DNA from: Chaunax sp. Z400
Taxonomy: Eukaryota; Chordata; Actinopteri; Lophiiformes; Chaunacidae
Assembly (NCBI GenBank): GCA_037577475.1
Contig: CM075189.1
Span: 15,973,839-16,037,838 of the forward strand
Direction: 5' to 3'
DNA length: 64,000 nucleotides
The notes beneath the pieces are model-generated. The model did not search any database and was not told where the DNA came from. It saw only the letters and a list, made by a program, of their open reading frames with translations. This document shows positions 53,540 through 64,000 of this stretch, in pieces (position 1 is the stretch's first letter; each line of letters opens with the position of its first letter). The translations under genes were made by a program, and so were the position numbers.

Positions 53540-53672
53540 TCTGCTGTCTTTCATTTAATGTCACTGTTGTTTTGTTGTGTTGCTGTCATTATGTGCTGTT
53601 GATCTGTGCACAGACATGTATTGTGCTGTGGAAAAGAATTTCCCTTTGGGGGAAATAAAATCAAAGTCTAAG
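53540..53672 (+). mobile_element. LINE 3'-end remnant upstream of lingo2 exon
   Basis: The sequence from TTCTGCTGTC to GTGGAAAAGAATTTCCC, TTTGGGGGAAATAAA and ATCAAAGTCT matches the common end of fish LINEs ('GAATTTCCCC...GGGGATAATAAAGTATCT'). Only the last 100 or so bases are recognisable, with no reverse-transcriptase part. It lies about 240 bp before the lingo2 splice acceptor and contains an AATAAA in the sense direction. Confidence 0.6.
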
Positions 53673-53865
53673 ATGAGAAGAAAATCTCAAGGATGACAAA
53701 TCCGTGTGTCGAGGTTCATTAAATATGTTTTAGTCAAATTATGCAATATTAGTAAAGCCATTTCAAGTCTTTTTTTTTCTAAACTAGACTGATTCCTGCT
53801 CTATGATTTATAATATCACCTAATTCTACAGCAGCCCAGCTACCATAAGGTGCATCTTTAGTGAA

Positions 53866-53910
53866 TGACTAACCTTCGTTTCTTTTTTTCTCTCCCTGTC
53901 TGTTTTGCAG
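53866..53910 (+). promoter_or_regulatory. 3' splice acceptor of the lingo2 coding exon
   Basis: A branch-point-like TGACTAAC (likely branch A at 53872) lies 38 nt before the AG at 53909-53910. Between them is a strong pyrimidine tract ending TCTCCCTGTCTGTTTTGCAG. The exon therefore starts at 53911, 36 bases before the conserved lingo2 start codon. This shows the gene has at least one upstream exon, as mammalian LINGO2 does, where the upstream exons are non-coding. Confidence 0.9.
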
Positions 53911-53946
53911 AACCGTGACAGAATGGTCGACTGTATGAGCAAAGTC

Positions 53947-55764
53947 ATGCTGCACACGGTCGTCTCATGCTGGCAGCCATTCCTGGGACTGGCCCTTGTG
54001 GCTGTTTTTGTGGGTTCCACCGTGGGATGTCCCTCGCGCTGCGAGTGTTCGGCGCAGAGCAAGGCAGTTGTTTGTCACCGTAAGCGCATGCCCAGCATCC
54101 CTGACGGAGTCCCAACAGAGACCAGGATCCTGGACCTAAGTAAGAACAAGCTGACAATGATCAACCCTGATGACTTTATTGCCTTTCCTGGACTTGAGGA
54201 ACTTGACCTCAGTGGAAATATTATCAGTTATGTTGAGCCTGGAGCTTTTAATGCCCTGTTTAACATGCACTCGCTCAGTCTCAAGAGCAATCGTATCAAA
54301 TTAATACCTCTGGGCGTCTTCACAGGCTTAACAAATCTTACCCGACTGGATATAAGTGACAACAAGATCGTCATCCTCCTGGATTACATGTTTCAGGACC
54401 TGCACAATCTTAAATTTTTGGAAGTGGGTGACAATGATCTGGTTTACATTTCTCACCGAGCGTTCAGCGGACTTTTAAGCCTGGAGATACTAACCTTAGA
54501 AAGGTGCAATCTTACAGTTATACCTACTGAGGCCCTTTCCCACCTGCACAACCTAGTCAGCCTCCATCTGCGATACCTCAGCATCAGCACTTTGCATCCT
54601 TACTCGTTCAAAAAGCTGTTCCGGCTGCGACATTTGGAAATTGATAATTGGCCGTCATTAGACCATGTGCCAGCCAATACCCTGCACGGCCTCAACCTGA
54701 CCACACTGTTTATAACCAACACCAACTTGTCCTCCTTCCCTTACCAAGCCTTGAAGAATCTGCCATACCTGACACTCCTCAACCTGTCCTACAACCGAAT
54801 AAGGCACATTGAAGGTGGGATGCTGTTGGATCTTATCCGGCTTCAAGAGTTCCATCTGGTTGGAGCTCAGCTAACCACCATTGAACCGTATGCATTCCAG
54901 GGCCTACGGGGGCTCAAAGTCCTCAATGTCTCTCACAACCGACTGGATACTTTGGAGAAAGGAGTTTTTCAATCTCCCGAGGCTCTGGAGGTTCTTCTTA
55001 TTGACAACAACCCCCTGGTGTGTGACTGTCGTCTCATGTGGATCCTACAGAAAAGGCATTCCATCTTCTTTGGGGATTCTCAGCCAGTGTGTAGCACACC
55101 TGAAGGTATTCATGGCAGACCTTTTAAAGAATTCAAAGAGACTCTTCTGTCTTATTATGTGACATGTACCAAGCCAAAAATCCGTGAGAATAAAACTCAA
55201 ACTATTACTGTGGATGAGGGCCAGCAGGCAATGTTGCGCTGCAGTGCTGAGGGGACACCGAGACCCACTGTGTCCTGGCTGTCCCCACGTCGACGAGTTT
55301 TGACAACCAGGAGCCACGGTAGAGTAACCGTCCACAACAATGGTACACTGGAGATCAAGTCAGCAGAGATACAAGACAGCGGAGTGTACCTTTGCCTGGC
55401 CTCCAACACTGCTGGCAATGACACCCTGATGACATCATTGGCGGTGAAAAGTCTAGGATCACTGTATGCCAACAGGACCCAGTACTACACAGATCCCAGC
55501 AATACCACTGCCAATGGAACAGCCAGTGTGACCCTCGGGTTAGACCTAAAGACCATTTTAGTGTCGACAGCGATGGGTTGTTTCACATTCCTGGGAGTGG
55601 TCTTGTTTTGTTTCTTGCTCCTTTTTGTTTGGAGCAGAGGGAAAGGAAAACATAAAAACAACATAGATGTTGAATATGTGCCTCGGTCAAAGTCTAACGG
55701 CACTAACATTGACTCGGCCGACGTACAAGCTGGTCCTCGTCGTTTCAACATGAAAATGATGTGA
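53947..55764 (+). CDS. lingo2: LINGO2, LRR and Ig domain type I membrane protein
   Basis: Complete 605-residue coding region in one exon. LINGO proteins are neuronal type I membrane proteins; LINGO1 is a co-receptor in the Nogo receptor complex, while LINGO2 is less well understood. Residues 1-27 are a signal peptide. The LRR N-terminal cap has C28, C32, C34 and C43; about 12 leucine-rich repeats follow (59-350); the C-terminal cap has C359, C361, C382 and C407. An Ig domain (about 416-500, cysteines 432 and 483, DSGVYLC) precedes a membrane helix (about 537-561). The 44-residue tail has the juxtamembrane WSRGKGKHKN, EYVP and a final FNMKMM. Twelve N-glycosylation sequons lie in the ectodomain. 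Start MLHTVVSCWQPFLGLAL and tail RGKGKHKN are LINGO2-type; LINGO1 differs in both. I chose ATG 53947 because human LINGO2 (606 residues) starts there; in-frame ATGs at 53923 (better Kozak: A at -3, G at +4) and 53935 would add 8 or 4 residues. Which teleost duplicate this is cannot be told here. Confidence 0.95.
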   Translation: MLHTVVSCWQPFLGLALVAVFVGSTVGCPSRCECSAQSKAVVCHRKRMPSIPDGVPTETRILDLSKNKLTMINPDDFIAFPGLEELDLSGNIISYVEPGAFNALFNMHSLSLKSNRIKLIPLGVFTGLTNLTRLDISDNKIVILLDYMFQDLHNLKFLEVGDNDLVYISHRAFSGLLSLEILTLERCNLTVIPTEALSHLHNLVSLHLRYLSISTLHPYSFKKLFRLRHLEIDNWPSLDHVPANTLHGLNLTTLFITNTNLSSFPYQALKNLPYLTLLNLSYNRIRHIEGGMLLDLIRLQEFHLVGAQLTTIEPYAFQGLRGLKVLNVSHNRLDTLEKGVFQSPEALEVLLIDNNPLVCDCRLMWILQKRHSIFFGDSQPVCSTPEGIHGRPFKEFKETLLSYYVTCTKPKIRENKTQTITVDEGQQAMLRCSAEGTPRPTVSWLSPRRRVLTTRSHGRVTVHNNGTLEIKSAEIQDSGVYLCLASNTAGNDTLMTSLAVKSLGSLYANRTQYYTDPSNTTANGTASVTLGLDLKTILVSTAMGCFTFLGVVLFCFLLLFVWSRGKGKHKNNIDVEYVPRSKSNGTNIDSADVQAGPRRFNMKMM

Positions 55765-56478
55765 CTTATTTCATAGATCCAAGATTCTGGATTGTGGAAA
55801 TTACCAAACTACAATGTATTTTTTTGAGAGATTGACTACGGAACCTCCCACTGCTACAGGGATTGTAGTGTAAATGTTTGGGGAATCAAAACAAGATGAG
55901 CAGTACCTTAAACCACTGAATCTGTGTTTGGATGCTGTGTTTCAAATACTGGAAATCATAGTAAGACATTGTCTTACATACGTGCCAGCAGGAAACTCAC
56001 TTAACATGGACAAGGAGTGAAAACTGTTGCCGTTAAATGGACCTGAAGGGTATAGGTGTCATTTATCAGCTTTTTGAAATTTATATGCCCCCAAAAAAAA
56101 AAAAAAAAAAATACTTCAGTATTGGGTTGGATCTACAGACTTAGCTGAACCATGTACAGTAAAAATTTGTATCTAAGCTATTAACCTACTTTGTTTAGTC
56201 TTGCTCCATGCTTATCCACTAAACAAATCAATGAAACAGACCATAATTTCCTATGTTCAGTACTTTGCGTATGTGTACCTAATGCTTTATTATGTACATG
56301 TATGAACATATTCAAAATAACTATTCATAGCAATATTCATGGGATGCATTAGCCAAAATTGATATACCCTATATCTTCAGTAAGAACAGTTTTCAGACTT
56401 TTTAAGATTCCAAGAATTCAGGAAGGGCTTCTGTGGGTGATTATCTGTCCCTGCTCTCCCTATTGACTCCTAGATATT

Positions 56479-56505
56479 AATAAATATATATTATTTATCA
56501 ATAAA
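56479..56505 (+). terminator. proximal poly(A) signals
   Basis: AATAAA at 56479-56484 and again at 56500-56505 on the sense strand, about 720-740 bp after the stop codon, in a very AU-rich setting. Use would give a short 3' UTR. Confidence 0.5.
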
Positions 56506-56854
56506 AATGAAGTAGAAATATTTTATTTATGAAAAAAAAAGTTGATCATTTTACAAAATCAATCCTCAAACTGCGTTTGAGGTCGAGCATAACACATTAT
56601 TATAAAGATGACCCGGTATTGGTCGAAGTACTGACATGAACCACATTTTTGTCCTATTTTTGTCTCTTTTTATTACTTTAACTGTACCTTTGCTGGTTGG
56701 CAAAATACATTTGTCAAGTTTACTTCAGTGACATTTGTATAATTTTCCCCAGTAGTACATTTGGACTTTGTTGTGGTAGTTTGTCATTATGTTGTTGAAT
56801 CATTTAGATTGTGAAAACTTCAAAGCAAAAGTAAAAAAGAAAAAATGTATGTGA

Positions 56855-56860
56855 AATAAA
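56855..56860 (+). terminator. distal poly(A) signal
   Basis: AATAAA followed within 25 nt by TGTATTTGTACC, a GT-containing stretch suited to a downstream element. It would give a 3' UTR of about 1.1 kb. Confidence 0.55.
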
Positions 56861-56880
56861 TGAAGATGTATTTGTACCAC

Positions 56881-57303
56881 TGACTTTGACTAAATGGCTA
56901 TCACATAATGAAATCTTCCTTTCGTAATCCTCACTGATGGACGTCACAATTTGTCATTACTGAGTAAACATTATTCTGGAGACTGCAAAAAAAAAAAAAA
57001 GGAATTTGCATATTGGTCATGAAACTTTTAAGTCTACAGAAGTACTCACTAAATTATAAAATGTACCCATTTGTATGACATGAAAGGTTGAAAAAAAATA
57101 TGAGCAATGTTATTTACTTACAGTACATATATACCATGCTTACAAATTGCAATATATTGCACTGCTATAATACTCCACTATAACACTGGGTCACACAGCC
57201 TGTGTAAGGAGTACCAGACAGAATCACTTTACTTCTGTAGCACATATGTATGTGTCCACACAGACGGCATTGCTGCTGCAGCATTGATTCTCTCAGCCCT
57301 ATC
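56881..57303. other. non-coding, downstream of lingo2
   Basis: Holds a 14-A run (56987-57000) and AT-rich sequence. No gene recognised. It may be the end of a longer lingo2 3' UTR. Confidence 0.5.
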
Positions 57304-57835
57304 TTTGCCTCTGCCAAGGAGGTTATGTTTTAACCCATCTCCGTTGGTTGGTTGGTTGGTTGGTTGGATTAAGTTATAAACTAATTTTCGTGAAAGTTTG
57401 TGGAGAGGTTAAGATGAGACCAAGTATAAATCCATTTAATTTTGGTATAGATTCAGATCATGATCCAGATGCAGGATTTTTTTGCGTTTTTTTTTTTGTT
57501 TTCTTCAGCATTGTGGCATTTTTCAATATATTCCCCAATTAAACAAAATTACTTAACCAATTTCCACAAAACTTGATGGATGGACTATGTCAGACAAGAA
57601 CCTAGAAGAACAAATTTATTTTGTTTTTGATCCAGATAGAGAGGCAGATGTCTTATTTTCTTAACATTTCAAGAGGGTATTTTAGACATTTTATCGAATT
57701 TCTCAGTAAATAAACCATAAATCATAATGTAAAAAAAAAGAAAAAACTGATATATTTACAGTGTTAATATCTATGAGTGTGTATACTGTCATGCAGATCC
57801 AGATAATAATCCAGATCTGCTGGATGAAAATTTGT
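57304..57835 (+). repeat. dispersed fish repeat, same family as 33.9 kb
   Basis: It starts with TTTGCCTCTGCCAAGGAGG and TTATGTTTTAACCCATCTCC. A (GTTG)n stretch follows, then TAAACTAATTTTCGTGAAAG, GATTCAGATCATGATCC, a T-rich part, TTCCACAAAACTTGATGG, ATTTCTCAGTAAATA, TATCTATGAGTGTG, and AGATCCAGATAATAATCCAG. This order matches the full-length teleost consensus as I remember it, making this the most complete copy in the window. It has no coding potential. Confidence 0.7.
57343..57367. repeat. (GTTG)n tetranucleotide repeat
   Basis: About six GTTG units within the dispersed repeat, in the position where other copies carry CTGT/TTGT repeats. Confidence 0.9.
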
Positions 57836-58009
57836 ACCTGACGGGGTTGATCTTTATTTAGCCGCTATGCAAATAGGGCTAGAAACAACTACCAGCTGAG
57901 ATGAAAGGGTTTTGAGTCGTCTCCTACCGTTTCATAAATCTACCCAGGTGAGTATGATTTATTTTATGATTTTTGGTGAGGATCTAGGTCTCGTGTTTGT
58001 ATGACGTGC

Positions 58010-58150
58010 ATGATTGTTCGGCCAGTGAGAGAGAACATTCAACCATCGTTGAGGTCAAATGCCGTCCCTAGAGCCAGGGCTTGGTTTGTCCATTCTAAGC
58101 TACTGTAGAATCATGGAGATGCAACATGACAGAACAAATTAAACAAATTT
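58010..58150 (+). repeat. fragment of a dispersed fish repeat
   Basis: GGCCAGTGAGAGAGAACATT followed by TTCTAAGCTACTGTAGAATC and ATGGAGATGCAACATGACAG resembles a frequent non-autonomous element of teleosts (CTACTGTAGAAACATGG, then GTGCAACATGG). Only this part is recognisable. Just right of it 'ATCTGAACAAATT(T)AAATAGT' occurs twice, near 58162 and 58223. Confidence 0.45.
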
Positions 58151-61100
58151 GTACAACAAAATCTGAACAAATTAAATAGTCATACTAAGGTATGACGACA
58201 AAATGGTGAAAGTTATGTCTTAAATCTGAACAAATTTAAATAGTTATATTTAATTTTAATCTGCTAAAGGTAATAATCTCCTTAAAGTGTGCCAGTAGGT
58301 GAGAAAAAGGTAATTAAAGGTAAAGGAATTCTAGTGTATACTGAGATGGTGTATCTACCCCTGGATCCTCATAGAGCCGGTGCACTATAGGGTGTATGTT
58401 AGCAACCCAGCAATACACCAGTTCTTTCATTGATAGTTGCTATAGTCTAGATAGTTAATATATTTTAAAAAGATTTGGGAATAAAAATCGGGAAGGAAAA
58501 AGTTCATTTTATTTATTCAGCAAATCTCCATGAATGCTTTTATATTTTTAATGACTCAAAATTGTATATGCCATAAATGTCTTATAGGGATGTCTAAGTA
58601 TGAAAGTTTTCTGCAAGCAATTCCACGTAAAAAACAAAAATTTCAATTTAAGGTAAACATCCCATTATTTCTGCAGTATATGAAATGCTCTGCTTCAGCT
58701 GCTGAATAACAGAGTGTGTTACAAATATACATAATACATACATAATGCATATATGGACCGTAATGATGATACACAGTCATTGCTCTCTGCTGACTCTGAC
58801 TCTGCTTGTCTGACACATCACAAATTATTGACTTCTTTTTCACTTCTTTTCTAATATTTTTTTTCCAAAGCATGTATTGCTTGCTAATTTTAATTTAATT
58901 GCAGTACAATTAAGACCCAAAGAGCGTATTTCATTTCTTAGCCTGCAGTCCCCTGGGCTGTTTCAGAAATCAGAGCAACAAATGCTAAAGATATTCTAAT
59001 GCTAAGGATATTCCATTTTTTATTCCAATTTTTAAGGTCAGCTTCGCCTCATCCAGAGCATTATTTTATTCAAAATATAGAATGACTTTGCATTCCTGTA
59101 TAATTGAGGCCCCTGTAGTGTAACCTCCTCTCTCTATATGTATACTCATATAAATATAGACTGTGTGCCCCAAATAACACCGAAATATTCTGGCCACTGT
59201 GATGGTATTTTTTCTTCTTAAGAGATCTAAATTTCAGTCTTTCATCTTCAGTGGTATACGAGTTAGAAAATATCACTGAGGTGTATACGAAGCTGTATAC
59301 AAAGAATTTAATGATTCTGTAAGTAATGTTATAATGATATTTATGCAGAGCTATTAATACTAATTGAAAGCATTTTCATTGGACTAATGCATTTATAGTG
59401 TTTCATCTAATAACAGCGTTGTTTGCACATGTCATGCCTTTTGTCTATTGGCCCATCTCTTCTCAGAAATCAAAAATATTTTTACACTGCTGCTTTATTC
59501 CCAGGAGGGCAGTAAATATATTTTTTCCTGGCTGCATGCCATTGTCTGACTGGCATGAGCAAGACATATCATGGGAATTTCAAAATAAAGGCGCATCTTT
59601 TCGCCTTGCATCGATGATATTGGCTCGTTGAACATTGAATTGATAAATCATTTCAAATCGATCAACCCTAATTTGGATTGCATTTAAAAGCTGTTAGTGC
59701 TCTGTGGCTGTTTGTCTCCATTATATCAGTTATTAACTGATCTAATTCCTCTTAGACTTTCATGATTTTCACTAAGCACAGCTTATTCTTGAAGATAATT
59801 TCCCAGAACAGATGGCAGTCTCCGATCCTCAAATGACTCATGCATTTCCCTTAGAATAGAGCAGTTCTTGGCTCAAGCAGCACATGAAATTTTGACTGTC
59901 ATATCACTATCAGTACTCTCAAACAAATAAATCATTTATGTGTCAGTCATTGAAATAAAAATTGAGAGTGGCTTGCAGTTCCTGAGAGCTCCTTGTCATA
60001 AATAACCAAGTGTAGCTGGAAAATACTTTTGTGTGGTCACAATGTTGAGAGTTTTAACCAAACAGCACAAAAAACAAAAGCGTACACAACGATATAAATA
60101 TAAAATTCAGCTCTGAAGAGAACAACTCCGCAGGGAGAGGCTGACATCAACATGCTACAGTTACAAATACAACACATGCAGCAAGTTCAATATTTTACTA
60201 TGCTCAACATGTTAGAGTGTCGGCATGAATAAGTAGCACAGTGTGAGGACAGCCGAGGTTGATGGGAATTTTAGTTTTATCAAGTCAAAATATTGGTGGG
60301 GGGAAAAAAAAATGGATGGTTACAGTTCATCCTGAGAGGAACATGAATCTCTGTATTGAATCCTCCTATATTGAAAAATGACACGGCACTGCAAATACAG
60401 ATCTGAATGGCAGATAGAAAACAAGATCAGTCCTGTCAGTGTGGATGTTACAAGACAGCTTGCCATGAGGCAACATTCAGCAAGAGAGTAACACAACCAA
60501 GCAGCCGAGGATAGAGGATGCTGAGTAAAGGCGCTCCATTCATGACAACTCCGACAATTTTGCAGATATGGTAAGTTAGGGTTGGGTTGTGTGTATAACG
60601 CTGCTATTAGATCGTGTATGTGTTTAACTTCATTAAGTGATAGCTATGCTGTGCTTCTCTCAGATCTGTTCACCCCTTGAGCGGATGAAAGACAGCACTA
60701 TCCCTAGAGGACCACGACTAGAAGCACACTAATAGTATGAGTTGTAGTCTTGTGAATCATTATCGGTGTTTTTTTTTCCAGCACCTCAGACAAATCCTTT
60801 TTAGATGCTGGGAGGGATACAGAAAACAAGGTCTATCTCTCCCCACACGCACACACAGCCACATGAAAATCACATAAGCATGGGCGATTGGCTGTGAATG
60901 AATCAATGAGTAAGCTGTCAACTAAGGATAGGGAGCACTTATTTTTGTAGTCTATGTAAATACACATCTCTGTCAAACAAAATCTACATTCTCTTTGGTG
61001 TGTTTGTTTTTAAATTACACGCCTCAGTTTTGATAGATTTCCACGACCCATGAGATTATATATAAAAAAAAAAAGAGAGGCTGGAAAAATGGGAGCTGTG

Positions 61101-62339
61101 TGGTTTTGCTTTGAGAGAGTGGAGCCGGTTGTAGCTGAAGTGTTGTGCAGATGTTAGTCGGCAGTTTTTGGCTGTGTGTGCTTTCATTAAGTTTAGCTTT
61201 CATAGGCTCCCTGGTCACAAGCTGCTCGACCAAATGAGCTCCCATGTGAGCCGACTCCAGTTCCAACCCAACATCCAAAAATTGGGGTTGACTCCAAGAA
61301 AGGAACATAATGCACGTTCTGCAATGCATCCTCTGGACACATTCAAACAGTCGCTACATAAAAAAAACACACATTCTTCTAGTGAAAAACAACACAATGC
61401 TCCAGTTCTTTGGCTCATGTTAAAAGGAATCCACATACACTGCCTCACAGACATCACGGCGTCGCTGATCTGCAATTCGAGACAGATTCTCTTCTCTTTG
61501 CACACAAAGGTAGATTGATGGGATTTTTAAAAAAAGAGAGTTATTTCCTTCTTTTTAAAAAGCTCTCTCAGTCTCTGCAAGGATGCAGTGAAAACAGTCC
61601 TCTGGATAATGGAGGGGAAAAACATCATTAGCAACAAAACCCCCTTCACAATTCACACCGAATGTTCTCCTCTAAGCCAACAGTCAATATTTCTTTGTTA
61701 GTGTGTTGCTGCATCCTGTAATTATATTTTTGCCCTTTCTGGGAAACACAGTCATGAAAAAAAATTGAATTGTTTGCCTATGTAATTGTTTAATGACGAA
61801 TGGACCCATAAATTGGAGCAAAGAGACAGAAAGTTTTACATTCCTCCCCCCAGAAGCTAAAGCAATACTTCCTCTCAGTGAAATGTAATTATTTACTCTG
61901 TCGATTCTCTTGACGTGGCACCATTATCCCCAGGTATAAATTTTATATAAGACATTTTATTACCCGCAGTATATTTTGATGATTTATTTATGAACATAGA
62001 TACATAAAGTTATGACTGAAGCAGAGCAGATCATATTTAGATGTGTGGGCAGGTATCTTGAATCCAAGTGTGATTGTAACTCTATTGAGGTTCAAGCTTC
62101 AAGAAACATTGTCGATGTCTGTGACACTCATCCTCATAAAAGCGCACATGTCAAGTAAGCTGAGGTTGTCAAACAAAGATGCAGTGCAGGTAATTAGTCT
62201 TGCTTTATTTGTTATGCTAGGGTTGCTCCAGCTGAGAGGAAGCTTGTGCTTTGAAATCGCTGCACAATGATTTGAATAGAACACGGAGACAGACTGTGAA
62301 ACCAAGGGGAAATGAAAAAGTGGCCTTTAAAAGTAATAC

Positions 62340-62440
62340 CTGGTGTCAGCAACTGGTGGCCTGTGGGCCAAATCCAGACCGTGAGAGGCTTCCATCTGGA
62401 CTGGAATATATAGGCCTATTATTAACTTTGTCATCAAAGG
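62340..62440 (+). mobile_element. possible hAT-like non-autonomous fragment
   Basis: GTCAGCAACTGGTGGCCTGT then GGGCCAAATCCAGACCGTGA and GCTTCCATCTGGACTGG resembles the ends of hAT (Charlie-like) elements, which read 'GTCAGCAACTGGCGGCCCG...GGCCAAATCCGGCCCG'. Short, diverged, and without a visible second terminus. Confidence 0.4.
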
Positions 62441-62607
62441 GATTGTCAGAGTTATACTTTACTGGGTGCAGTATCTGCCTACATTGAAGTTATCAAGTGA
62501 ATCCATGTAATGACTATGTCAGCAGACTCCCACCCCAACAAACTGAGTTCAAATCTCAAGGGTTTCATTTTCTTTGTGTCTTTTTTTAATGATGTTTTAA
62601 AATGTAT

Positions 62608-62631
62608 TAGTAGTAGTAGTAGTAGTAGTAG
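62608..62631. repeat. (TAG)8 microsatellite
   Basis: Eight perfect TAG units followed by ATTTTATATTATTATTAG. Confidence 0.95.
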
Positions 62632-64000
62632 TATTTTATATTATTATTAGAGGTAGTGTTAAGAGCCTAAGACTTCAGACTTGGACCTCAGCAGGAGAGG
62701 AGAGTTGACTTACTAATGATTTTAGTTGAATATTCCTGGTATATACCATCTCTGCTAAACACACTTCAGTGACATCACAGTAGTCATGTGCTGATCATGT
62801 GACTACTTTGTGTGTTTTTCTTGACTCTCTGATGATGGTGTTACAAATCATTTTTTTTGGGGGGGGGGCTTTTTTTTTTTTTTTTTGGTCCAGTTTTTTT
62901 AATAACACAATTTACAACCTGGAAGTCAGAAATCGAATCCACATACACATATTGCTGAGCGTTTTGGTGAAGATAACCTAATACTGGTGCAGGAACATGA
63001 ATGAACAGCAGGCAAAGTGGCTCACTGCAGGAACTGCATCCACACCATAGATTTATACCCACAAGCGTACACCTCAGAACGCCTTAACAAGGACACAGAG
63101 TCACAAGTATTTTGCACAAGGCACGAAAACAGCTCTAGAATGAAAGGACCAACAGTCACAAAGTCTGCTTTGAAATTACCAGATGAAACATTACAGAAAG
63201 TGACAGTGAGAAGAGTTTCTTCAATATGCAGGGTTGGCAAAACACAGCAAGGAAAGTTTGTTTCTTTGGCTTCAGGTGTGCAGGTTTCCCGTGGGCAGAA
63301 TTAACTGCAGAGGGAAAACTCGAGTCACAGTGAGGTATTTTGCAAATGCCACTAACCTGGAGGTGAAGAACCTGTCAGAGAGAGAACTCATTAAGCCGCA
63401 GAGGGACATTTTAGTAAAAAAGGTCCAAGCTTGCAGCAGCTTCTGCCGCAGCAGCTGAACAATATTTCTGAAGATTAACTGTGGAGCGCCAAGCCAACAC
63501 ACCCTAATATCAGCAAAAGGGGAGAAAGGGAAAAAAAGAACCCTTGAAAACCAAAGCATCACAAACCTGCCAGCTGATAAAGGCAGACGCATGGTAATTT
63601 GTATAATGAGGACTACCATTCTAAATGAATCACGCTCCGAACTGACTAATGACAAACATATATGAAATGTTAATTAGAGAGAGAGCGAGAGAGGGATGAG
63701 ACACTCTAGTGTCCTGACGTCATCGTATTCATGTGCCAACTGAGACTGTGAAGAAGAGACAGAACCAGGTGTGCTGGTTAGTAGAACTGTGTTGAACACA
63801 TACATACAAGCGTGTATTCTACTGACAGAAACATGGCTGTGCTACAGGATCGTCCGTGTCTCCCACTGTGGCTCCGACGCTTTGACAGAAGAAGTGGACA
63901 CGAAGCATTGGACACCTATCAAGGTGATGCCCCGAGCCACTTGTTCAGGTATGTGTGTAGCACCTGGGTGAAAATCAAGAGCCATGAAATAGTTTTTTTT

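Larger units (their letters stand above)
55765..56880 (+). other. lingo2 3' UTR (presumed)
   Basis: AT-rich sequence directly after the TGA at 55762-55764, without splice signals needed to end the gene. It contains a 19-A run (56093-56111), AU-rich elements such as TTATTTAT (56491-56498), and three candidate poly(A) signals. The right limit is set by the 56855 signal plus about 20 nt and is an inference; transcripts could end earlier or later. Confidence 0.7.
58151..64000. other. non-coding, no gene recognised
   Basis: No exon or RNA supported. It holds a possible hAT-like fragment (62340-62440), a TAG microsatellite, and a T8-G10-C-T17 stretch at 62851-62886. Small open frames near 61-63.9 kb on both strands have no domain. 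Confidence 0.5.

Noticed and set aside
55045..55751. Minus-strand open frames inside the lingo2 exon
   Set aside because: Shadows of the sense coding sequence.
62540..62556. Second B-box-like GAGTTCAAATCTCA
   Set aside because: No A box or acceptor stem at the right distance.
1..64000. CRISPR array, operon, phage or viral gene content
   Set aside because: No regularly spaced direct repeats, no compact gene order, and the only gene is a spliced vertebrate one.

Overview
The window looks like teleost fish nuclear DNA. Three things point there: AT-rich, CpG-poor non-coding sequence with many microsatellites and homopolymer runs; decayed copies of interspersed repeats of kinds typical of fish genomes; and one spliced vertebrate gene. 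No bacterial, viral or plasmid gene organisation is visible, and no CRISPR array, operon or intact mobile element.

The one gene I can support is on the + strand near the right end: the single large coding exon of lingo2 (leucine-rich repeat and immunoglobulin domain containing, Nogo-receptor-interacting protein 2). It opens at a clear 3' splice acceptor (AG at 53909-53910, branch-point-like CTAAC at 53869-53873). It codes for a complete 605-residue type I membrane protein (53947-55764) and runs into an AU-rich 3' UTR with polyadenylation signals at 56479, 56500 and 56855. The N-terminus, membrane segment and start of the cytosolic tail match LINGO2 better than LINGO1.

Bases 1-53910 have no recognisable coding exon and are most simply read as the 5' intron and upstream gene desert of lingo2; the upstream 5' UTR exons could not be placed. 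Repeats here, left to right: a V-SINE-like fragment carrying a 17-bp perfect inverted repeat (2.35-2.58 kb); a DNA-transposon-like block with a long CT tract (2.6-3.3 kb); a LINE reverse-transcriptase fossil (4.5-4.8 kb); a CpG-rich block of unknown origin (8.75-9.2 kb); a LINE 3' end on the minus strand (20.4-21.4 kb); members of a dispersed 'ACTACT...GATTTTCATGAAACTTGG' repeat family (25.1, 33.9, 57.3 kb), the 33.9-kb one built of three tandem units; a related tandem repeat at 41.8-42.4 kb; and a LINE 3'-end remnant only about 240 bp before the lingo2 acceptor.

Bases 56880-64000 hold only repeat remnants and microsatellites. Nothing in the window convincingly looks like a new biological system. 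The more interesting observations are structural (hairpins, alternating inverted repeats, very long G runs, tandem units inside dispersed repeats) or concern the N-terminus and paralogue identity of lingo2.
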